From the NCBI RefSeq assembly GCF_003589595.1, contig NW_020653715.1:1179747-1243746 (forward strand): a stretch of 64,000 bases of DNA. The letters are read 5' to 3'. The position numbers and the translations under genes were made by a program. The notes under the pieces were generated by a model. It saw only the letters and a program-made list of their open reading frames with translations, did no database searches and was not told the DNA's origin. This DNA comes from Hyposmocoma kahamanoa (lineage: Eukaryota > Arthropoda > Insecta > Lepidoptera > Cosmopterigidae). Shown here one piece after another: positions 32,036-44,130 of the stretch. Numbering within the stretch: the stretch's first letter is position 1; every line of letters starts with the position of its first letter.

Positions 32036-32560
32036 TAGAAGTAGTTGTTATCGCGAAGAAATTTTATTAGTAATATGATTGACGATCTCCTTCTAAAAGG
32101 ATAGGTTAAAAATAAGAAGAATGGGCTGAATGGACCTGATCGTGGACCTTCGTCTATAACCTCTGCTTTTCTTCATAGGAGACAGGGATGTAATGTATGT
32201 CGTGTTAATTTTAATAACAGTAGAAGTGTTTTTGATTCTATAGTATATTTGATACCATTCACGCCACGAAAACTTTGAAAAGTTGTCTTACTGTTTTGTA
32301 AAAGACTGTGTGTAAAGTTTATCTATGGCAGCCATCTTTCGTATTCGTTGTTTGTGCAATAGATTAAAAGTTAAAAAGTCGGGCAATTTGAGCGAGTGGT
32401 CTCACGGCGTAATTATGCTCTGTAACGGGTGCTCGAGCGCTTGGTGCTCGCTCAATGACCGATTACTTGGATTATAATTCGAGATTTTTCGAGGCTATTC
32501 TAAATATTCACTTAAACTATTTCCATATGAATACCTATTATGTATATAACACAGTATATA

Positions 32561-32760
32561 AAGCCGCGGTAGTCTAATGGTATCACCTACCGTCTCTCGG
32601 TATGCTATGAAACCTGCACGTCGAATAAAGTTCACAACCCTTGAGAAACGTGTTAAATTTCCAACCCACATTGGGTCAGCGTGGTGGACGAAGGCCTAAA
32701 CTCTCGCCTGAGAAGAGACCCGTGTTCATGCAGTGGGATGTATAAATGGGTTGTTGATAA
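32561..32760 (+). mobile_element. Family C SINE, box B lost
   Basis: GCCGCGGTAGTCTAATGG retains the box A region, but the GGTTCGAATCC box B is replaced. The body AACCTGCACGTCGAATAAAG and TTGGGTCAGCGTGGTGGA, and the tail AAATGGGTTGTTGATAA, match 7427-7626. Confidence 0.85.
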
Positions 32761-32818
32761 AATAGTTCTGCGGAATTTACTATACAATAAAAGGACTTTC
32801 AATCGGGTATAGAACAAC

Positions 32819-32885
32819 TCAGAGGTGCGAACCAGGATTCGAAGCTACGGCCTCTTTTCAAGAGTCGGCAGACTAATACGGCTAT
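32819..32885 (-). repeat. Family C SINE, head only
   Basis: The minus strand has GCCGTATTAGTCTGCCGA and GCTTCGAATCCTGGTTCGCA, then the AGAGTTG-type tail. It lies 60 bp from a forward C copy. Confidence 0.65.
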
Positions 32886-32977
32886 TAAGATTATATTATA
32901 TAGAATTATTTATTTGCAAGAAATTGTAATTCTGTTTATTCTATTGGATATATTATTACACGATTTTTAATCAACTG

Positions 32978-33247
32978 CAAAAAAAGAGGAGGTTCGGTAT
33001 TTGTATTTTTTTTGAGTGTGTATGGTACGTGTTTACTCAGACACTTGTGAACCGATTTTGATAATTCTTTTTTTGCAGGTACCTCAGCATTGGTCTCTTT
33101 TAAATTTGAAGAAAATATTCCTCCTCTAAGGGTGGTAAATTAAGGGATGAATTCGGTTCCGGTCACTTTCCTGTAACCGATTGTTAACTTTTTAGTTTCA
33201 GTTTGTATGTAAACACATGTAAGCATAGTTTGAAGTCGGTTTTTTTA
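32978..33247 (-). repeat. Family B element, short variant with both ends
   Basis: The minus strand runs AAAAAAACCGACTTCAAAC to ACCGAACCTCCTCTTTTTTT, about 270 bp, lacking the central TCACTACTCAAAG block. Both inverted ends remain, so this resembles a shorter subfamily or an internal deletion. Confidence 0.82.
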
Positions 33248-33275
33248 AATTAAAAATTACTTTATGTTTCAGTTT

Positions 33276-33532
33276 TAGTGCTGCCACCTTACTTATTTCT
33301 GCCGCCAAGCAGTAGTGTTAGCGTTACTGCGTTCCGGTTTTGAAGGGGTAAGGGTGCTGGTGAAATTACAGGCATGAGACTTATCAACTCAGGGTGACGG
33401 GCGTAGTGGCAGTGCGCCTCAGGTCTTTGCGATTTAAAGCTCTGAGTGGCACTGCGACTGTTATGGACAGGCGTCAGGCGTACCATCAGGCGCACGACGT
33501 GTACGTCTCGTCGCTTGTCATTAAAAAAAAAA
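33276..33532 (+). repeat. Family A repeat, nearly full length
   Basis: It starts at GTGCTGCCACCTTACTTATT and ends with an A-run. The TTATGTC portion of the CTTGTCAACTTATGTCTCAG block is deleted. Part of a 117-codon forward frame runs through it and carries no host protein motif. Confidence 0.9.
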
Positions 33533-34125
33533 ACGATTGCAATATCCTTGGACGCCGTTATTTATACTTTAATACTGTGACAATGATACGCCGAAGAAAA
33601 ATGACAAAATTCACTATCACAGACATTATAGACAACAAAGTCATTATTTATAATGAAACGGTGGACAGGTACATCTATTTTCAAACCAAACCCAATGAGT
33701 TGACAACAAAAACCGACAAGTGTAATTTCAAAATGACACACACGTAAAGGCACTAGCTATCGAGAATTGGCACGAGGCGCAGACCACTCACAGTTTGACT
33801 CACCGAAGGTAAATGATGCGTAAACTAGAAAACACGTCGAATTTAAACGCTGATGGAAGTTTCTCATAATCTACTGGACGTGGTCAGAGTGAACAAAAAA
33901 TTCAGTCCATATAACAACGCACTTACGAGGATAGATTCAAGGACGTTAATTTCTTCTTTCTAAATTACAGACAGAGCATGCTCACGCGCATACTTTCCTT
34001 GCAATTCGATGTTATAGTTATTTGTCGTAATTTTCTTGATTTTATTGTAATAATCATTATTTTCCGTAGTTTCACTTCTACATAATATGAAGTGAAATGA
34101 ATTGTTTGTCATTTAAAAACTTTTT

Positions 34126-34409
34126 AATGTCTACATTGACTTACAATTATATGGACGTCGGGTCCGCGCTAAAAAGTATCCGAACTTATAGGGCGTTAAA
34201 ATCGTATACAGAGCGTCATTCACGCTTTAGTCTTCGTTTGTTCGACAAAATTAGACAGTACTGCGATGACATTACAATTTAAATTCAACGTTTTAGCTTT
34301 TTCATATTCCTTTACATGTCACTACGTTTAAATAGGTTGACTTGGGACTTTTTTCGTGACTTTTGTATTAGACCCGTCGTCCATTTATTTGTAAGTCAAT
34401 GAATGTCTA
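34126..34409 (+). mobile_element. hAT-like MITE (family G) with 8-bp TSD
   Basis: The element is 34134-34401 (268 bp). It begins CATTGACTTACAATTATATG and ends CATTTATTTGTAAGTCAATG; the roughly 33-bp terminal inverted repeats continue with GGACGTCGGGTCC and its partner. Flanks 34126-34133 and 34402-34409 are both AATGTCTA, a perfect 8-bp duplication of the hAT type. The interior matches 48272-48551 reversed. No transposase frame, so non-autonomous. Confidence 0.93.
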
Positions 34410-34539
34410 AGTAAGTTTGTGATTTGCAAGTAAAGAAATAAGTTAAATAATAATTGTAACTTTTTCATTGAAAAAAAAGCCGTCCTCAAATTTTGCTTAT
34501 CGTCTTTTTTAATGTCCAAGGGATCCCATCATCTGATCA

Positions 34540-34790
34540 TTCTGACTTCTTGGTGACAATGGGACTGTTACGGACACTTACGTACATTTTATTATTATTA
34601 TGTCAAGTAAAAAGTCGAATTTTATTTGCGGACAATAATTAGTCGTTTGTGATAGCCGACAAGAACCCGGAACAGCATCAGAGACCACCTCGAGAGTAAA
34701 CCCTTTCAAACAAAAGAAGAATTTTCAAAATCGGTGCACAATTGATTGAGAAATTGGTGAATACACGGACATGTCTACAAATTTTGAGGA
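34540..34790 (+). repeat. RTE-like LINE 3' UTR fragment (B-related)
   Basis: GACTTCTTGGTGACAATGGG, CCACCTCGAGAGTAAACCCT and TTTCAAAATCGGTGCACAAT recur at 35018-35158. The pattern of AAATCGGTCCACAATTGA plus ACATACA resembles insect RTE-like 3' ends. Confidence 0.6.
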
Positions 34791-34851
34791 TTTCCTTCAA
34801 TTTTCATGGGATCCCCTCATCAGATTTTGGGGTCTACACTCGATCTCCGCC

Positions 34852-35001
34852 CGACATCCGTCCGAAACAATTACTGCCAAATAAGCAATACTTGACCAAA
34901 TGAAAAGACGCGTGATGCGAATGAAGCTTCATACTTGATACTTGTCTTTTAATTTTGTCGAATATTACTTATTTGACAGTAATTGTTTCGGACGGATGTC
35001 G
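34852..35001. mobile_element. Foldback element (family J) with 38-bp TIRs
   Basis: The left arm (34852-34889: CGACATCCGTCCGAAACAAT...) and right arm (34964-35001) are complementary with two mismatches. Outside them GGGTCTAC (left) and GTAGACCC (right) are also complementary. It sits between two B-related LINE 3' fragments. A single-arm relative lies at 30141-30243. Confidence 0.85.
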
Positions 35002-35017
35002 ACAGTAGACCCCCTGA

Positions 35018-35158
35018 CTTGGTGACAATAGGACCACCACGAGAGTGCACCCTTTCAAACAAAAAAAGGAATTTTCAAAATCTGTCCACAATTGACGGAG
35101 ACATCTGAAAACTTACATACAGTCGAACGTATAACCTCCTCCTTTTTCAGTCAGTTAA
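35018..35158 (+). repeat. RTE-like LINE 3' UTR, complete 3' end
   Basis: Direct repeat of 34540-34790: CTTGGTGACAATAGGACCAC, GAGAGTGCACCCTTTCAAAC, then ACTTACATACAGTCGAACG and AACCTCCTCCTTTTTCAGTC, the B-type 3' terminus. Confidence 0.75.
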
Positions 35159-35159
35159 A

Positions 35160-37020
35160 AATACAATGAGATCGATGATTTGAAATAAACTTTAGTGGCC
35201 AATATATAGTGTAGGTATACCTAAGTCTTTTTTGATGACCTCATTGAAAGAGGATGACTAATACCGGAAACAAACTTTTCTAAATTGGTTCTCGTCTGTT
35301 TTGTGCCCCGGATTCAATTTCTTTGCTCTGGCGTCATTGCACAAGGCATTCCCTAATTCGAGTCCAGGTAATTGATGATCTTCTTTGGCAAAAATAGACG
35401 TGTGTGGACAAGGGTTCAAATTCGTCAAACTTAGCCAGTGTCGAAGCAAAACTCCTGGCTAGCTTTCAATTAGCTTCGTTCAAACCACCGGTTACCAGTG
35501 TAGCCAGCTACTTTCGCTAAAGAATAAACGTAGCCATTCAAAGGGACAACACTGTCAGCCTCCTTTACTCGATGCCCCAAGGCGCGGCCCTTGAGGCTAT
35601 TTTGTTTTTCTTTATTTCATTTCAAGTAAATATAATTGTAAAACGGCAACTTATTAATGTTTTTTGATAAAATTGTAACTCGACAGAAATGCTTCAATGT
35701 TGTCAATAACTTGGCGTTTCGACAAAACCAGTTTATAAAATCAATTCAAACGCAAATATTATTCGATTAGTGGAAAACAAAAGACAACAATTTCTAAAAT
35801 TTCCAAGTCCCTTCAATTGCGCGCTGTGGTGTTAACTTCTCATTGAAAGCGGCCGATACATTTTCAAATATCGCTGTATTTTGTGTTTCTTTACTTTCAT
35901 TGATTTGACATCTTATAAATAAGTCAATATTGACGTGCTTAGCATCCGTAATAAAGTGTTGTAAATCAATGATATCTAGTACAATACGTATACTCGTATA
36001 TAACCTTCTCCACCATTTATTGTAATGTAACGCCAAATTTTTGTAATGGAGCAGCTTTTTTATTATGATTTAGAAATGACGGTATTTTAAACTCATTGAG
36101 ATTCAGTGGATATCAGATCTCGTGCTATGCATCACATTAATTGACCATTTCGCATTGTTCTTAATTAAATGTAATTTTTTGTTTTACGATTTTTTGGCTT
36201 CATGCATGGACACGGTTTACTTTTATAAGGTATGGTATATTATCTCATTTATGGGGTTAGTGACTTGGTTGCCACTGTCGTACGGCGATATCATATAGCA
36301 TAGTGTAATGATACGGGTTCCTATAAGAGCTCTTTGTAAATTGAGTGCGTTAAGGACTTTAAAATTCGTCATAATCAAACGCTTCAAGTATATTTTTTTT
36401 ACTTCTTCCATTAGCACCATGAACTGAAGTTATTCAAGGACATCTTTAATCTGGTAGAGATATCTACCCCTATTTACCCATATTTTCGCCCACATTAAGT
36501 CTAAAAATTTGTGTCCCATGAAAACCATCCATATGAATGTTTATTTATTGATTATTAAGGACATAAATTTATACCAAAAGTCTTTTATTCGGTATTCAAT
36601 TCACAATACTGTAACGGAAACTTGAAAAAACTCCCGAAATGCACAGAATACATGATAAAAGATTCAATATCGAAAAAGTCTTCACAGGTATAGAAAATTT
36701 GAAGCCCCTGAACGTTTTTCACGTTTTAAATTTCACAGTCCAGACTCTAATCACAACAAAGGTTATTAATCCAAAAATAATTTGGTCCTTCGGCCGTCCC
36801 GTTCCGTTCTTAATCATATTTATTTTATTTGAATGCGTAATCCTTTTCCATTAATTAGTGACCAGGGACCGTGATGAAGGGGGCGGCGATTTTTTCTTCG
36901 ATAGGCTCGGAGCTTGGGAATTAATGAATTTACGTAAGTCTTTGTGTATTTACAACCTATATAACCTATGTGGAGATTTTGATCAAAAGGATATTAAAGC
37001 CACCAATTCTAATTCGTATC
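35160..37020. other. Intron, nothing recognised
   Basis: Repeat-poor and AT-rich. Short frames on both strands are of chance length. No splice-flanked coding block was recognised. Confidence 0.45.
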
Positions 37021-37021
37021 A

Positions 37022-37172
37022 CGTTAGTGAAGTTACAAGAACTTAGGACTTGTCAACTTGCGTCTCAGTGACGGGTGCTGGGGCATTGACCATCAGATCT
37101 TTGCCATTTAAAGCTGCTTATGGACGGGCATGTCGCTTACCATTTCTCCGGCCCGCCACATGGTATAAAAAC
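37022..37172 (+). repeat. Family A repeat, decayed 3' half
   Basis: GTGAAGTTACAAGAAC, GGACTTGTCAACTTGCGTCT, CAGATCTTTGCCATTTAAAG and ATGGACGGGCATGTCGCTTA identify it. It is more diverged than most copies and ends TGGTATAAAAACA. Confidence 0.75.
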
Positions 37173-37174
37173 AA

Positions 37175-38250
37175 AACTTTGAAGGAACTGATTGTTATTG
37201 CCACAGATAATTTGGTAGCACTGATTTGGAGAGACTTAAACATAATGTGTGATAGGTACCCACTGGTTATGGTCAGATATATCGGAACTCCTTTTATGCG
37301 TCCTATCCAAGGTGTCACGTGTCTAATTAAGATTTCTGCTCCTTAAAAAATAACGTTTAGTTAAGTTTGCTCATTGGACGTGTTGATCAAAATATGGCTG
37401 AGGAGAAATACTTTCTCTGTGGATCTGTGACCGAGCCGTCAATATTTGATTGATGGACCAGAAGAATAACTGGAGGTTTCAGACTAATCCTTTGCTCTCC
37501 CTCTTCCGGAGTTGTAACCATAAGGAATTGTAAGGGAAAAAGTGGTGTGTGTGTGGAGTTTCTGGATTTCCTATTAAGGGAAACTGCTGTATGTGGATTT
37601 GTAATATCAAACACGAATGTTTATCAAAACATAATAATGCCGCTATTAATTGCCTGGTGTTTAGTACACACTCCAATTGCCGATCTCATGCAGCAAGCGA
37701 GTAGCTGGAAAGCTAGTTGGAAGCTAATTTTTCTGTATTGGTTCTGGTGTGGGTGGTCTGATTAGAGCTCCAGAGTGCATTTCGTTGCTGTGACACTCAT
37801 TGTACAGAGAATTTCCTAATTTAGGACCACGATTTGGTAGTCTGGTACCTACATTGAAAAAATAGGGTAGTCACTACAGACTAAAAACAGATTGATCTTC
37901 GAAGTGATAAGTACCATTACGTTTTGTTTTTGGATAAAGTGCATAGGGTTGCCCATTACGAGATTTAAAAATATACTGTTTCTTCCTTTATTTATTAGAA
38001 TTGTTATTGCTAGTGAATTATTAAAAAGATAACCATTAAATAAAAGGTAATAGCTGAAAATTGCTCTGTGGTTTAATGGATTATAACTCGGTCTAGTGAA
38101 CATTGAATAGGAATATTCCTAAGAAACTTTAGAAAAGACATTGTATTTCATAATATCAGGCAATCGTGCATCTTGTGACTATAATAAAGAAAGAATTGAA
38201 AAGTACGTTGTATAAAAATATTGAAAGCAAATTTTGACAGTTACTTGTCA
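37175..38250. other. Intron, nothing recognised
   Basis: Several 65-85-codon open frames on both strands, none with a recognised motif. No repeat partners found. Confidence 0.4.
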
Positions 38251-38254
38251 ATGT

Positions 38255-38484
38255 TTATTTATTTATTTATTTCACAATAACAGTTGGCAAACGGTGTACA
38301 ATACTTAATATTAATTGAATATTACAACATTGTGCACAACATTGTAATGAAACAGATTTAGACAAATATTTTAATTAAAAACGAAAATGCACGTTTATAA
38401 AATTAAAAGAAAAAAAAAGAGAAGTTTGAGCAAACCATGAATTAAAAATCTACAAAAAATGAGCAAAATGAAGGCATCTTGGAC
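38255..38484 (-). repeat. LINE 3' UTR with AAAT-repeat tail
   Basis: Follows the ORF2 stop at 38485 on the minus strand and ends in AATAAATAAATAAATA, the short tandem tail of a CR1-like LINE. Confidence 0.6.
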
Positions 38485-38730
38485 CTAGTTTTGAGACCTC
38501 ATAGACGCTATGAATGATTTCAAAGATTGGTGGAATATATCTACCTCAGTGCAAACCTTATTATAATTCCTGCACATACGAAACAACGGATCATTGTGCG
38601 ACACGTTGTACGCTGTAAATATGTACATACTTGTATATGATTTTTCCCATTGAATTTGATTTTGAAAACGGAAAAGGTTTTTCTTCAGTAATAACCTCTG
38701 TGCTATCTCTACTTTTGGCAGTCGTTTCAC
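38485..38730 (-). pseudogene. LINE ORF2 C-terminal end
   Basis: The minus-strand frame ends SHNDPLFRMCRNYNKVCTE, then VDIFHQSLKSFIASMRSQN, and a stop. The pattern SP..RM...YN.....DIF..SLK.F is the C-terminus of CR1-like ORF2 proteins in insects. Upstream of it (38591-38815) a second, overlapping frame continues without recognisable reverse transcriptase motifs, so the insertion is 5'-truncated and frameshifted. Confidence 0.7.
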
Positions 38731-39235
38731 ACATGACTGTCTTTCTCAATATTTGTGACCTGACTTTTAAAGGACCTACTTCAATTAATGTTAAGTTTTC
38801 ATTAAACAGATTCAATCATTATCAACAATTCTTACGGGTTCCAAGCTCTATAATTTTTCGCTATCTTTATTTACTTATATCGATGTCCCCTGTCTGGGGG
38901 GCCCTTCCCGCACCCCGCACCCCGCCATCTTGTCTGACCGTCTGTTTGTAGTCCTCTTTTATTTTAATACTTATGAATTGGATTACGTATTTGTGCACGA
39001 CAATGTAATTTGCCGTTTAGAATGTTAGAGAGTTGCCAGTTTACGTTTAAGTTAAGTTTCTTGTGGACTAATAATGCGCTAATATTGAAGTATAATATTA
39101 CTACTACATCTTGTTGTAGGTAATGGAGCCAATTTTTAAGGTTACCGTTAATTAAATGTTATAGTAAATGTTTAAATTTTTTAAATTTATTTTTATTTAA
39201 AATTTAAATTATAATTTTACGTTTTCCTTTTAACT

Positions 39236-39416
39236 TATGATATCGTGGTAAGTGACACGCTTGTCCATAGCCGTGACCCTGAGACATAACTTGACAATTC
39301 CAATGTACCTGTAGGTTCACTAGCACCCTTACCCTTCAAAACCGAAACGCAGTAATACGCACATCGCTGCTTGGCGGCAAAAATTTGTGTACATCCCTGG
39401 ACGAACACTTTCAAAG
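39236..39416 (-). repeat. Family A repeat, internally deleted
   Basis: The minus strand carries GTGTTCGTCCAGGGATGTAC, TTTTGCCGCCAAGCAG, TTCGGTTTTGAAGGGTAAGG, GTTATGTCTCAGGGTCACGG, then jumps to GGACAAGCGTGTCACTTACC. The GCAGTGGCAGTGCC...CTGAGTGGC segment is lost. Confidence 0.85.
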
Positions 39417-39419
39417 ATA

Positions 39420-40445
39420 TTATTAACTTTAGTTTGTTTTAATTTATACGTACATAATGCCCTATGAATAATAATTGAAAATAAATGATGTCTAGATTTG
39501 AAGCTTCAGTAAAAAAATAAATTAAAAGTCCGAAAAACAAATCCAATATCGCAAGTACTCGTACAATTAATGAAAACACAAAGCCTAATCAAATTACGAA
39601 CTGAGCGATATTAAAAAATAATGTTTGTCTATTGCTCCAATACTCGACGTACTTGAGATGAAACATAGAGTAAACACAATCAGCATAACAACTACAAAAC
39701 GGAAAAACAAAAAGGAAAAATCCTTGGACCTGACAGGACTCAAACTTGCGTTTGTGCCACGCCAAGGCCACGCATGTAATTGAGTCAATCATTGTAGAAA
39801 AACTAAAGTAAGCTGAAATTAATGCACTCTAAATTGGTTATGCTCTTGTGTTCTGCGTTTTCTCAGAATAATTTTTGTTGCTCTGATAGCGATTGTCGTG
39901 GTTACCTAGGACATTATAGGAATGCGGTTTTCGTGTAAACTTGCAAAACGGCATTTTTGTTACGCTATGTACGCGACAGCTTCTAATCTCTCAATGTCAG
40001 TCCTAATTTGCCGGCATCGAATTACCTTCCAAGAGTTTTATTTTCGAAGGAAACGCGTTTCGACAGCCCTGAGAATAAGCCTCCGTTAAAATGTTTGAAA
40101 AATCGAACGATGAAAGATTCAGATTCAAACATTCTGTTTATCTCTTTATGACAAAAAATATCAACGTGACGACAGTTGGAAAATTTTAAAAATGGCGTTC
40201 CATATTTAAAAATTTTTAGCTGTGTTTTAAGACGAGATCGAAAGACGATTACAAAGTAATGTATGTTAGGTATAGCTGTCACAGTATCATTGTCAGTTAT
40301 ACGTTTCACTGCTGGGCAGGGTTCTTATCCTGTGTTAACCAAATGCGATCTAGCTGAGACTACGTTTTCCTTTTGCTTCTTCTTTGACGTCAAGTTTCAT
40401 CATGATGATTTCCTTCACCGATAGCAAGAAGTATTGCTACTAAAC
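39420..40445. other. Intron; one tRNA-like fragment, otherwise nothing
   Basis: At 39715-39790 CTGACAGGACTCAAACTTGC resembles the reverse of a degenerate box B (family Y-like). The rest is unassigned. Confidence 0.4.
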
Positions 40446-40449
40446 ATTA

Positions 40450-40612
40450 ATAAGCACGCAGAGGTCCCAGGTTCGATACCCGGGCCGAGAGAAATATTTG
40501 TATGGCCTACATTTATTTCTTTCTTGAGTTAGGGTGTAATTTGTGGTTGTCTATGTGTGTGTACATGGCACCCACAACTCAGTGTTTCTCTAGTGCGGGA
40601 TATGAAAAAAAA
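40450..40612 (+). mobile_element. Family D SINE, 5'-truncated
   Basis: It begins GCACGCAGAGGTCCCAGG, with GGTTCGATACC as a one-mismatch box B, then GAAATATTTGTATGGCCTAC, TTTGTGGTTGTCTATG, and ends in an A-run. Opposite orientation to 20845-21052; box A is missing. Confidence 0.82.
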
Positions 40613-40614
40613 AT

Positions 40615-42415
40615 GCTCTTTTCTCGACAACTACTAGATCTAGGACAATAAGGATAGTATCGACGTAAAGTTAATTAACGACTTTAATCGATCAAAAAAA
40701 ATATCTCCAAACGCAAAAACATTTGTAATCATTAACACACCATTGGAAAGTTTTAATTAAATTCTGCTATGTCCGATTTTTTACTATTATAAAATTATGT
40801 AATTAATCTCTTTAAATATTTTCTTCTAAATATTTTTCCAAACATATTTCACAGTAACGCAAATAAGAATTATCGATAATTAAATAACGTTAATAACGCA
40901 CACGTAGATCAGCTCTAGTTTTCCGAAATATTTTTTGAATTTAGAAATGGATTGAACAATATAAAGTACGATAGAAAGTATCGTAATTAATTTTATTCAC
41001 AAAGTCCGAAAGGTTCGTATTGAAGTTATCCGTGGTCACCTAAAAGCCAAAATATTCAGTCAAATATTCAAAAGCGAACGCTTTGATTCCCCATAAAAGA
41101 ACCCCGCGTATTGATAATGTTCGGATATACACCAAACAAAATCCGCAGAGCGAGAATTTGTCAGACCACACAAAAACAGTTCAAACAAAACCGTCGCGTA
41201 TCCAAATCGAAAACTAAATAATTCAATTCTAACTTTGACAAATTCAAATTCGCGTTCGAATTTTCGAAGTTGTATTGGCGATAGACAGGTAGGGAGCTAA
41301 TCATTATTAGATATTGGATTTTGTAACTTTGGACTCATCCGCTTTCTAATTTACTAATGAAGCCGAGTGCTGTTGCCATTAGACCCCCTTCCACCCCTTT
41401 TACGGGCAAGAGGGGGTTAGAGAGAAGGGGTAAGATCCCGAGAATTTTCGTCTTTTATACATGTAGAACGATAATCCGATTGGTGATTCCACATTTGAGT
41501 TTTGCCGTGGTGACTTTGTAGCGGGCGTTCAATTTTCGAAATTGGTTTGTTTCTTGAATTATTTACGAGAACATTCGAATTAAGTTTCGCGCGCTAGTCG
41601 GTTTCCATTGTTTGGGATACATTTGTTTTGTGTCTAGTGTTTATATGGAAAGATTGAACTTGGAGATACTTATTTCTATTTTTGTAGCAAGTCCTTGGAT
41701 AGGGCCCGTAACGGTGTAAATTCGAAAACATAGTTGCTATCTATTTTTGTTTTTTTAACGCTTTATATATGAGTTTAATTGATATAAGTTTCTTATTGAA
41801 ATTCTTATAATGAAATATTGTACAGAAAGAACGGCCCATAGTCCAAAGTGTCAAGATTGAAGTGCTTTTGACTGTACCAGAGTTTACTGTTTGTAACAGG
41901 TAAAATTTTGAAATCATAGCCAATCACAATTAAACAATCGAACTTTTCAACACCACCCTAAAATGGTCTATAACAAAACACAGACCACAATAAAGCAATA
42001 AAAGCAAACACGACGAAGTAAAGGTCGGAACAAACTGGTAACAAGCGAATGTATACCCCGACAACTTGCCCGCCGATTCCACCTATGCGATTGCTCAACT
42101 TTGCCTGCGACTATCAAAGAATAAGTCACAGATATGACGCAATGGTGACATTCAATGTTTATGCCTACGCAAACAGTGTTACCACCATAATCTTTATCAG
42201 TGAATAAACAGTGACCTTTTAAAAAATTAAGGATGTGCTATTCACGCTTATTACAATTATTTTGATCGATTGTTGCAGCAAAGTTAGCCACAGTCTGTTA
42301 TTACCAGAGTTTAATGAGCTCGTCAAAATGGAAGTAAATAATGCCAATTTAACGTGTGTCTTTTCAAGGCGAGAGTAAATAGGCACCTAGGCACCTTTTA
42401 TACAAATATGTTCCG
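40615..42415. other. Intron, nearly repeat-free
   Basis: Only a doubtful family H trace at 41690-41750 (TAGGGCCCGTAACGGTG). No exon recognised. GGGGTTAGAGAGAAGGGG near 41415 is a purine-rich patch. Confidence 0.4.
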
Positions 42416-42535
42416 TCCTCCACTACATCGTCATTATCATCAAGTGATTGTGGTGCAATGCTTGCTTATGACCAATAAAGAAAAAGTGTGATTTTTTGGG
42501 ACAAAGGGGACATAGGTAGAGCTAGAGTAAAACGG

Positions 42536-42665
42536 GTGTGACAATAGACGCTGGTTCGAGTCTGGACTCGTCAAATCGAAGGAGTTTTTCTGCATGTTGT
42601 TTATCAATAATAATAACAAGTGGAGTATATGAATATTATGGTAGTAAAACCATCATAATATTCAA
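42536..42665 (+). repeat. Family E tRNA-headed element, 3' part
   Basis: A box-B-like GGTTCGAGTCT is followed by ATCGAAGGAGTTTTT, AACAAGTGGAGTA and GAATATTATGGTAG, matching the 3' tail of 54350-54545. Its last part forms a small hairpin (GAATATTATGGT with ACCATCATAATATTC). Confidence 0.65.
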
Positions 42666-42769
42666 TAAAATAAATAATGTTAGAGTAAAATTTTCAAAAA
42701 AAATATTATAAGTTTTGTCTCGGAGAAGCGGAACATTTTTAACTAGTATATTCCACACGTTAATCTTTG

Positions 42770-42855
42770 CAGGAGGGTGCAGGTGCGAACCGGGATTGTG
42801 CGATATTGACTCGCTAACTCAATATTAGCTTATTAATGCACTACCACACATGGCC
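42770..42855 (-). repeat. Family C SINE head
   Basis: The minus strand has GCCATGTGTGGTAGTGCATT and CCCGGTTCGCACCTGCACCC, matching the box A and box B parts of C in degenerate form. Confidence 0.5.
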
Positions 42856-43017
42856 TCGCGCCGAGGCGAGTGGATTTTAAACGATACAACTTTGAATTTG
42901 GAACTTTCAAAAGTGTAGGTTGAAAATAAAATAGTGTGCTCGAATTTTGAAAGGAATCGTGTATCTGTAGTTTCATATACAAGTCTTTGGTTAATTTAAG
43001 GGTTTAATTCTCGAAAC

Positions 43018-43080
43018 GGAAACCGGATTCATATCCGCTACATTGAATTCCGTTAACCGATTTCACAAAAACTTGGTAAT
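43018..43080 (-). repeat. Family B fragment
   Basis: The minus strand has ACCAAGTTTTTGTGAAATCG and GGATATGAATCCGGTTTCCG, the 5' region of B, abutting an A copy. Confidence 0.5.
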
Positions 43081-43280
43081 ACTAAGTGACGGGACGAACA
43101 AGTCGTGCACCTGGTGCTAAGCGTCACGCCTGTCCATAACAGTTGCAGTGTCGCTCAAAGGGCACTGCCACTGCGCCTGTCACCCTGAGACATAAGTTGA
43201 AAAGTTTCATGTGCCTGCACCTTTACCTTTCAAATCCGGAACGCAGTAATGATGATGATGGCGGCAGAAATAGGTACGTG
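43081..43280 (-). repeat. Family A repeat, internally deleted
   Basis: The minus strand runs CCTATTTCTGCCGCC, TGCGTTCCGGATTTGAAAGG, TTTTCAACTTATGTCTCAGG and GGACAGGCGTGACGCTTAGC to GTTCGTCCCGTCACTTAGT. The GATCTTTGCGATTTAAAGC block is deleted. Confidence 0.85.
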
Positions 43281-43284
43281 ACTC

Positions 43285-44130
43285 TACTGCTACGAAATTT
43301 TCGGACTTACACGCTTATTGAATGTACCACATCACTAAACTAGTTATGTACAAAACGCAGTGCTCACAAGGTTAAGCCGTACATATAACATCTTTCATGA
43401 TATAGATTTGTTCACTGAGTCAAGAAGACATAAGGACTTGTGTGCAAGACAATTGCGGTATGGAATGAATCGCAGTCAGTAATGATGGTTCCCATTATTT
43501 GATTAATATTTTTGTTTTTCTTTTTGCTTAAAGTCGTTTAATTTATCCTTTCTGAGGACGAGTCGCGTTTATTGTAGGTCTTATGGTAGTTAGTCAATTT
43601 TATGACAAGACAAATGTTAAGTCGAGTTTATCTTTCTTTTTATTTACTACTTAACATCGTCTAATACGCACTTATTATTAGTAACGCGAGACAATTTGTT
43701 TATTACTAGTAAATTATATGTGCGTTAGGCTGTTGATGTAAATGAAAAAAAAAAAAGTAATTCGAGATATAAATTTTAAAAAGTAGTAATTGTAGTTCAA
43801 TTAGATTGCCTAAGCGTAAACTGTAAGCGAATTAACGAAACTATCTTATGAGGTCAATTCTAAATTCCACGGTAATGTCCTAAAACAAGACGCAATCTAA
43901 GATCCGTTCCACCTGAAAGCACACTTGAACCAACGGTACATTAACAATACTGCGAAAAGATAACCATCTAAATTAAGGTTTTAAATATTGTTTAAATGCG
44001 AGCTTAAGTGTAATCATAGGCTCGGTTAGTTAGCAAACGGTTAACTGTACTGAATGAGCTGTGGTTTAATTTACAATGCAAAGTTTTATTCCGATAGGTA
44101 TACACTGAGCTAGATAGCTGGTTAGGGTAT
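43285..44130. other. Intron, nothing recognised
   Basis: AT-rich unique sequence without exon or repeat partner. Confidence 0.4.

Noticed and set aside
33394..33747. 117-codon forward open frame, the longest in the window
   Set aside because: Its first half lies in a family A repeat, the rest has no motif, and frames of this length are expected by chance in 64 kb of AT-rich DNA read in six frames.
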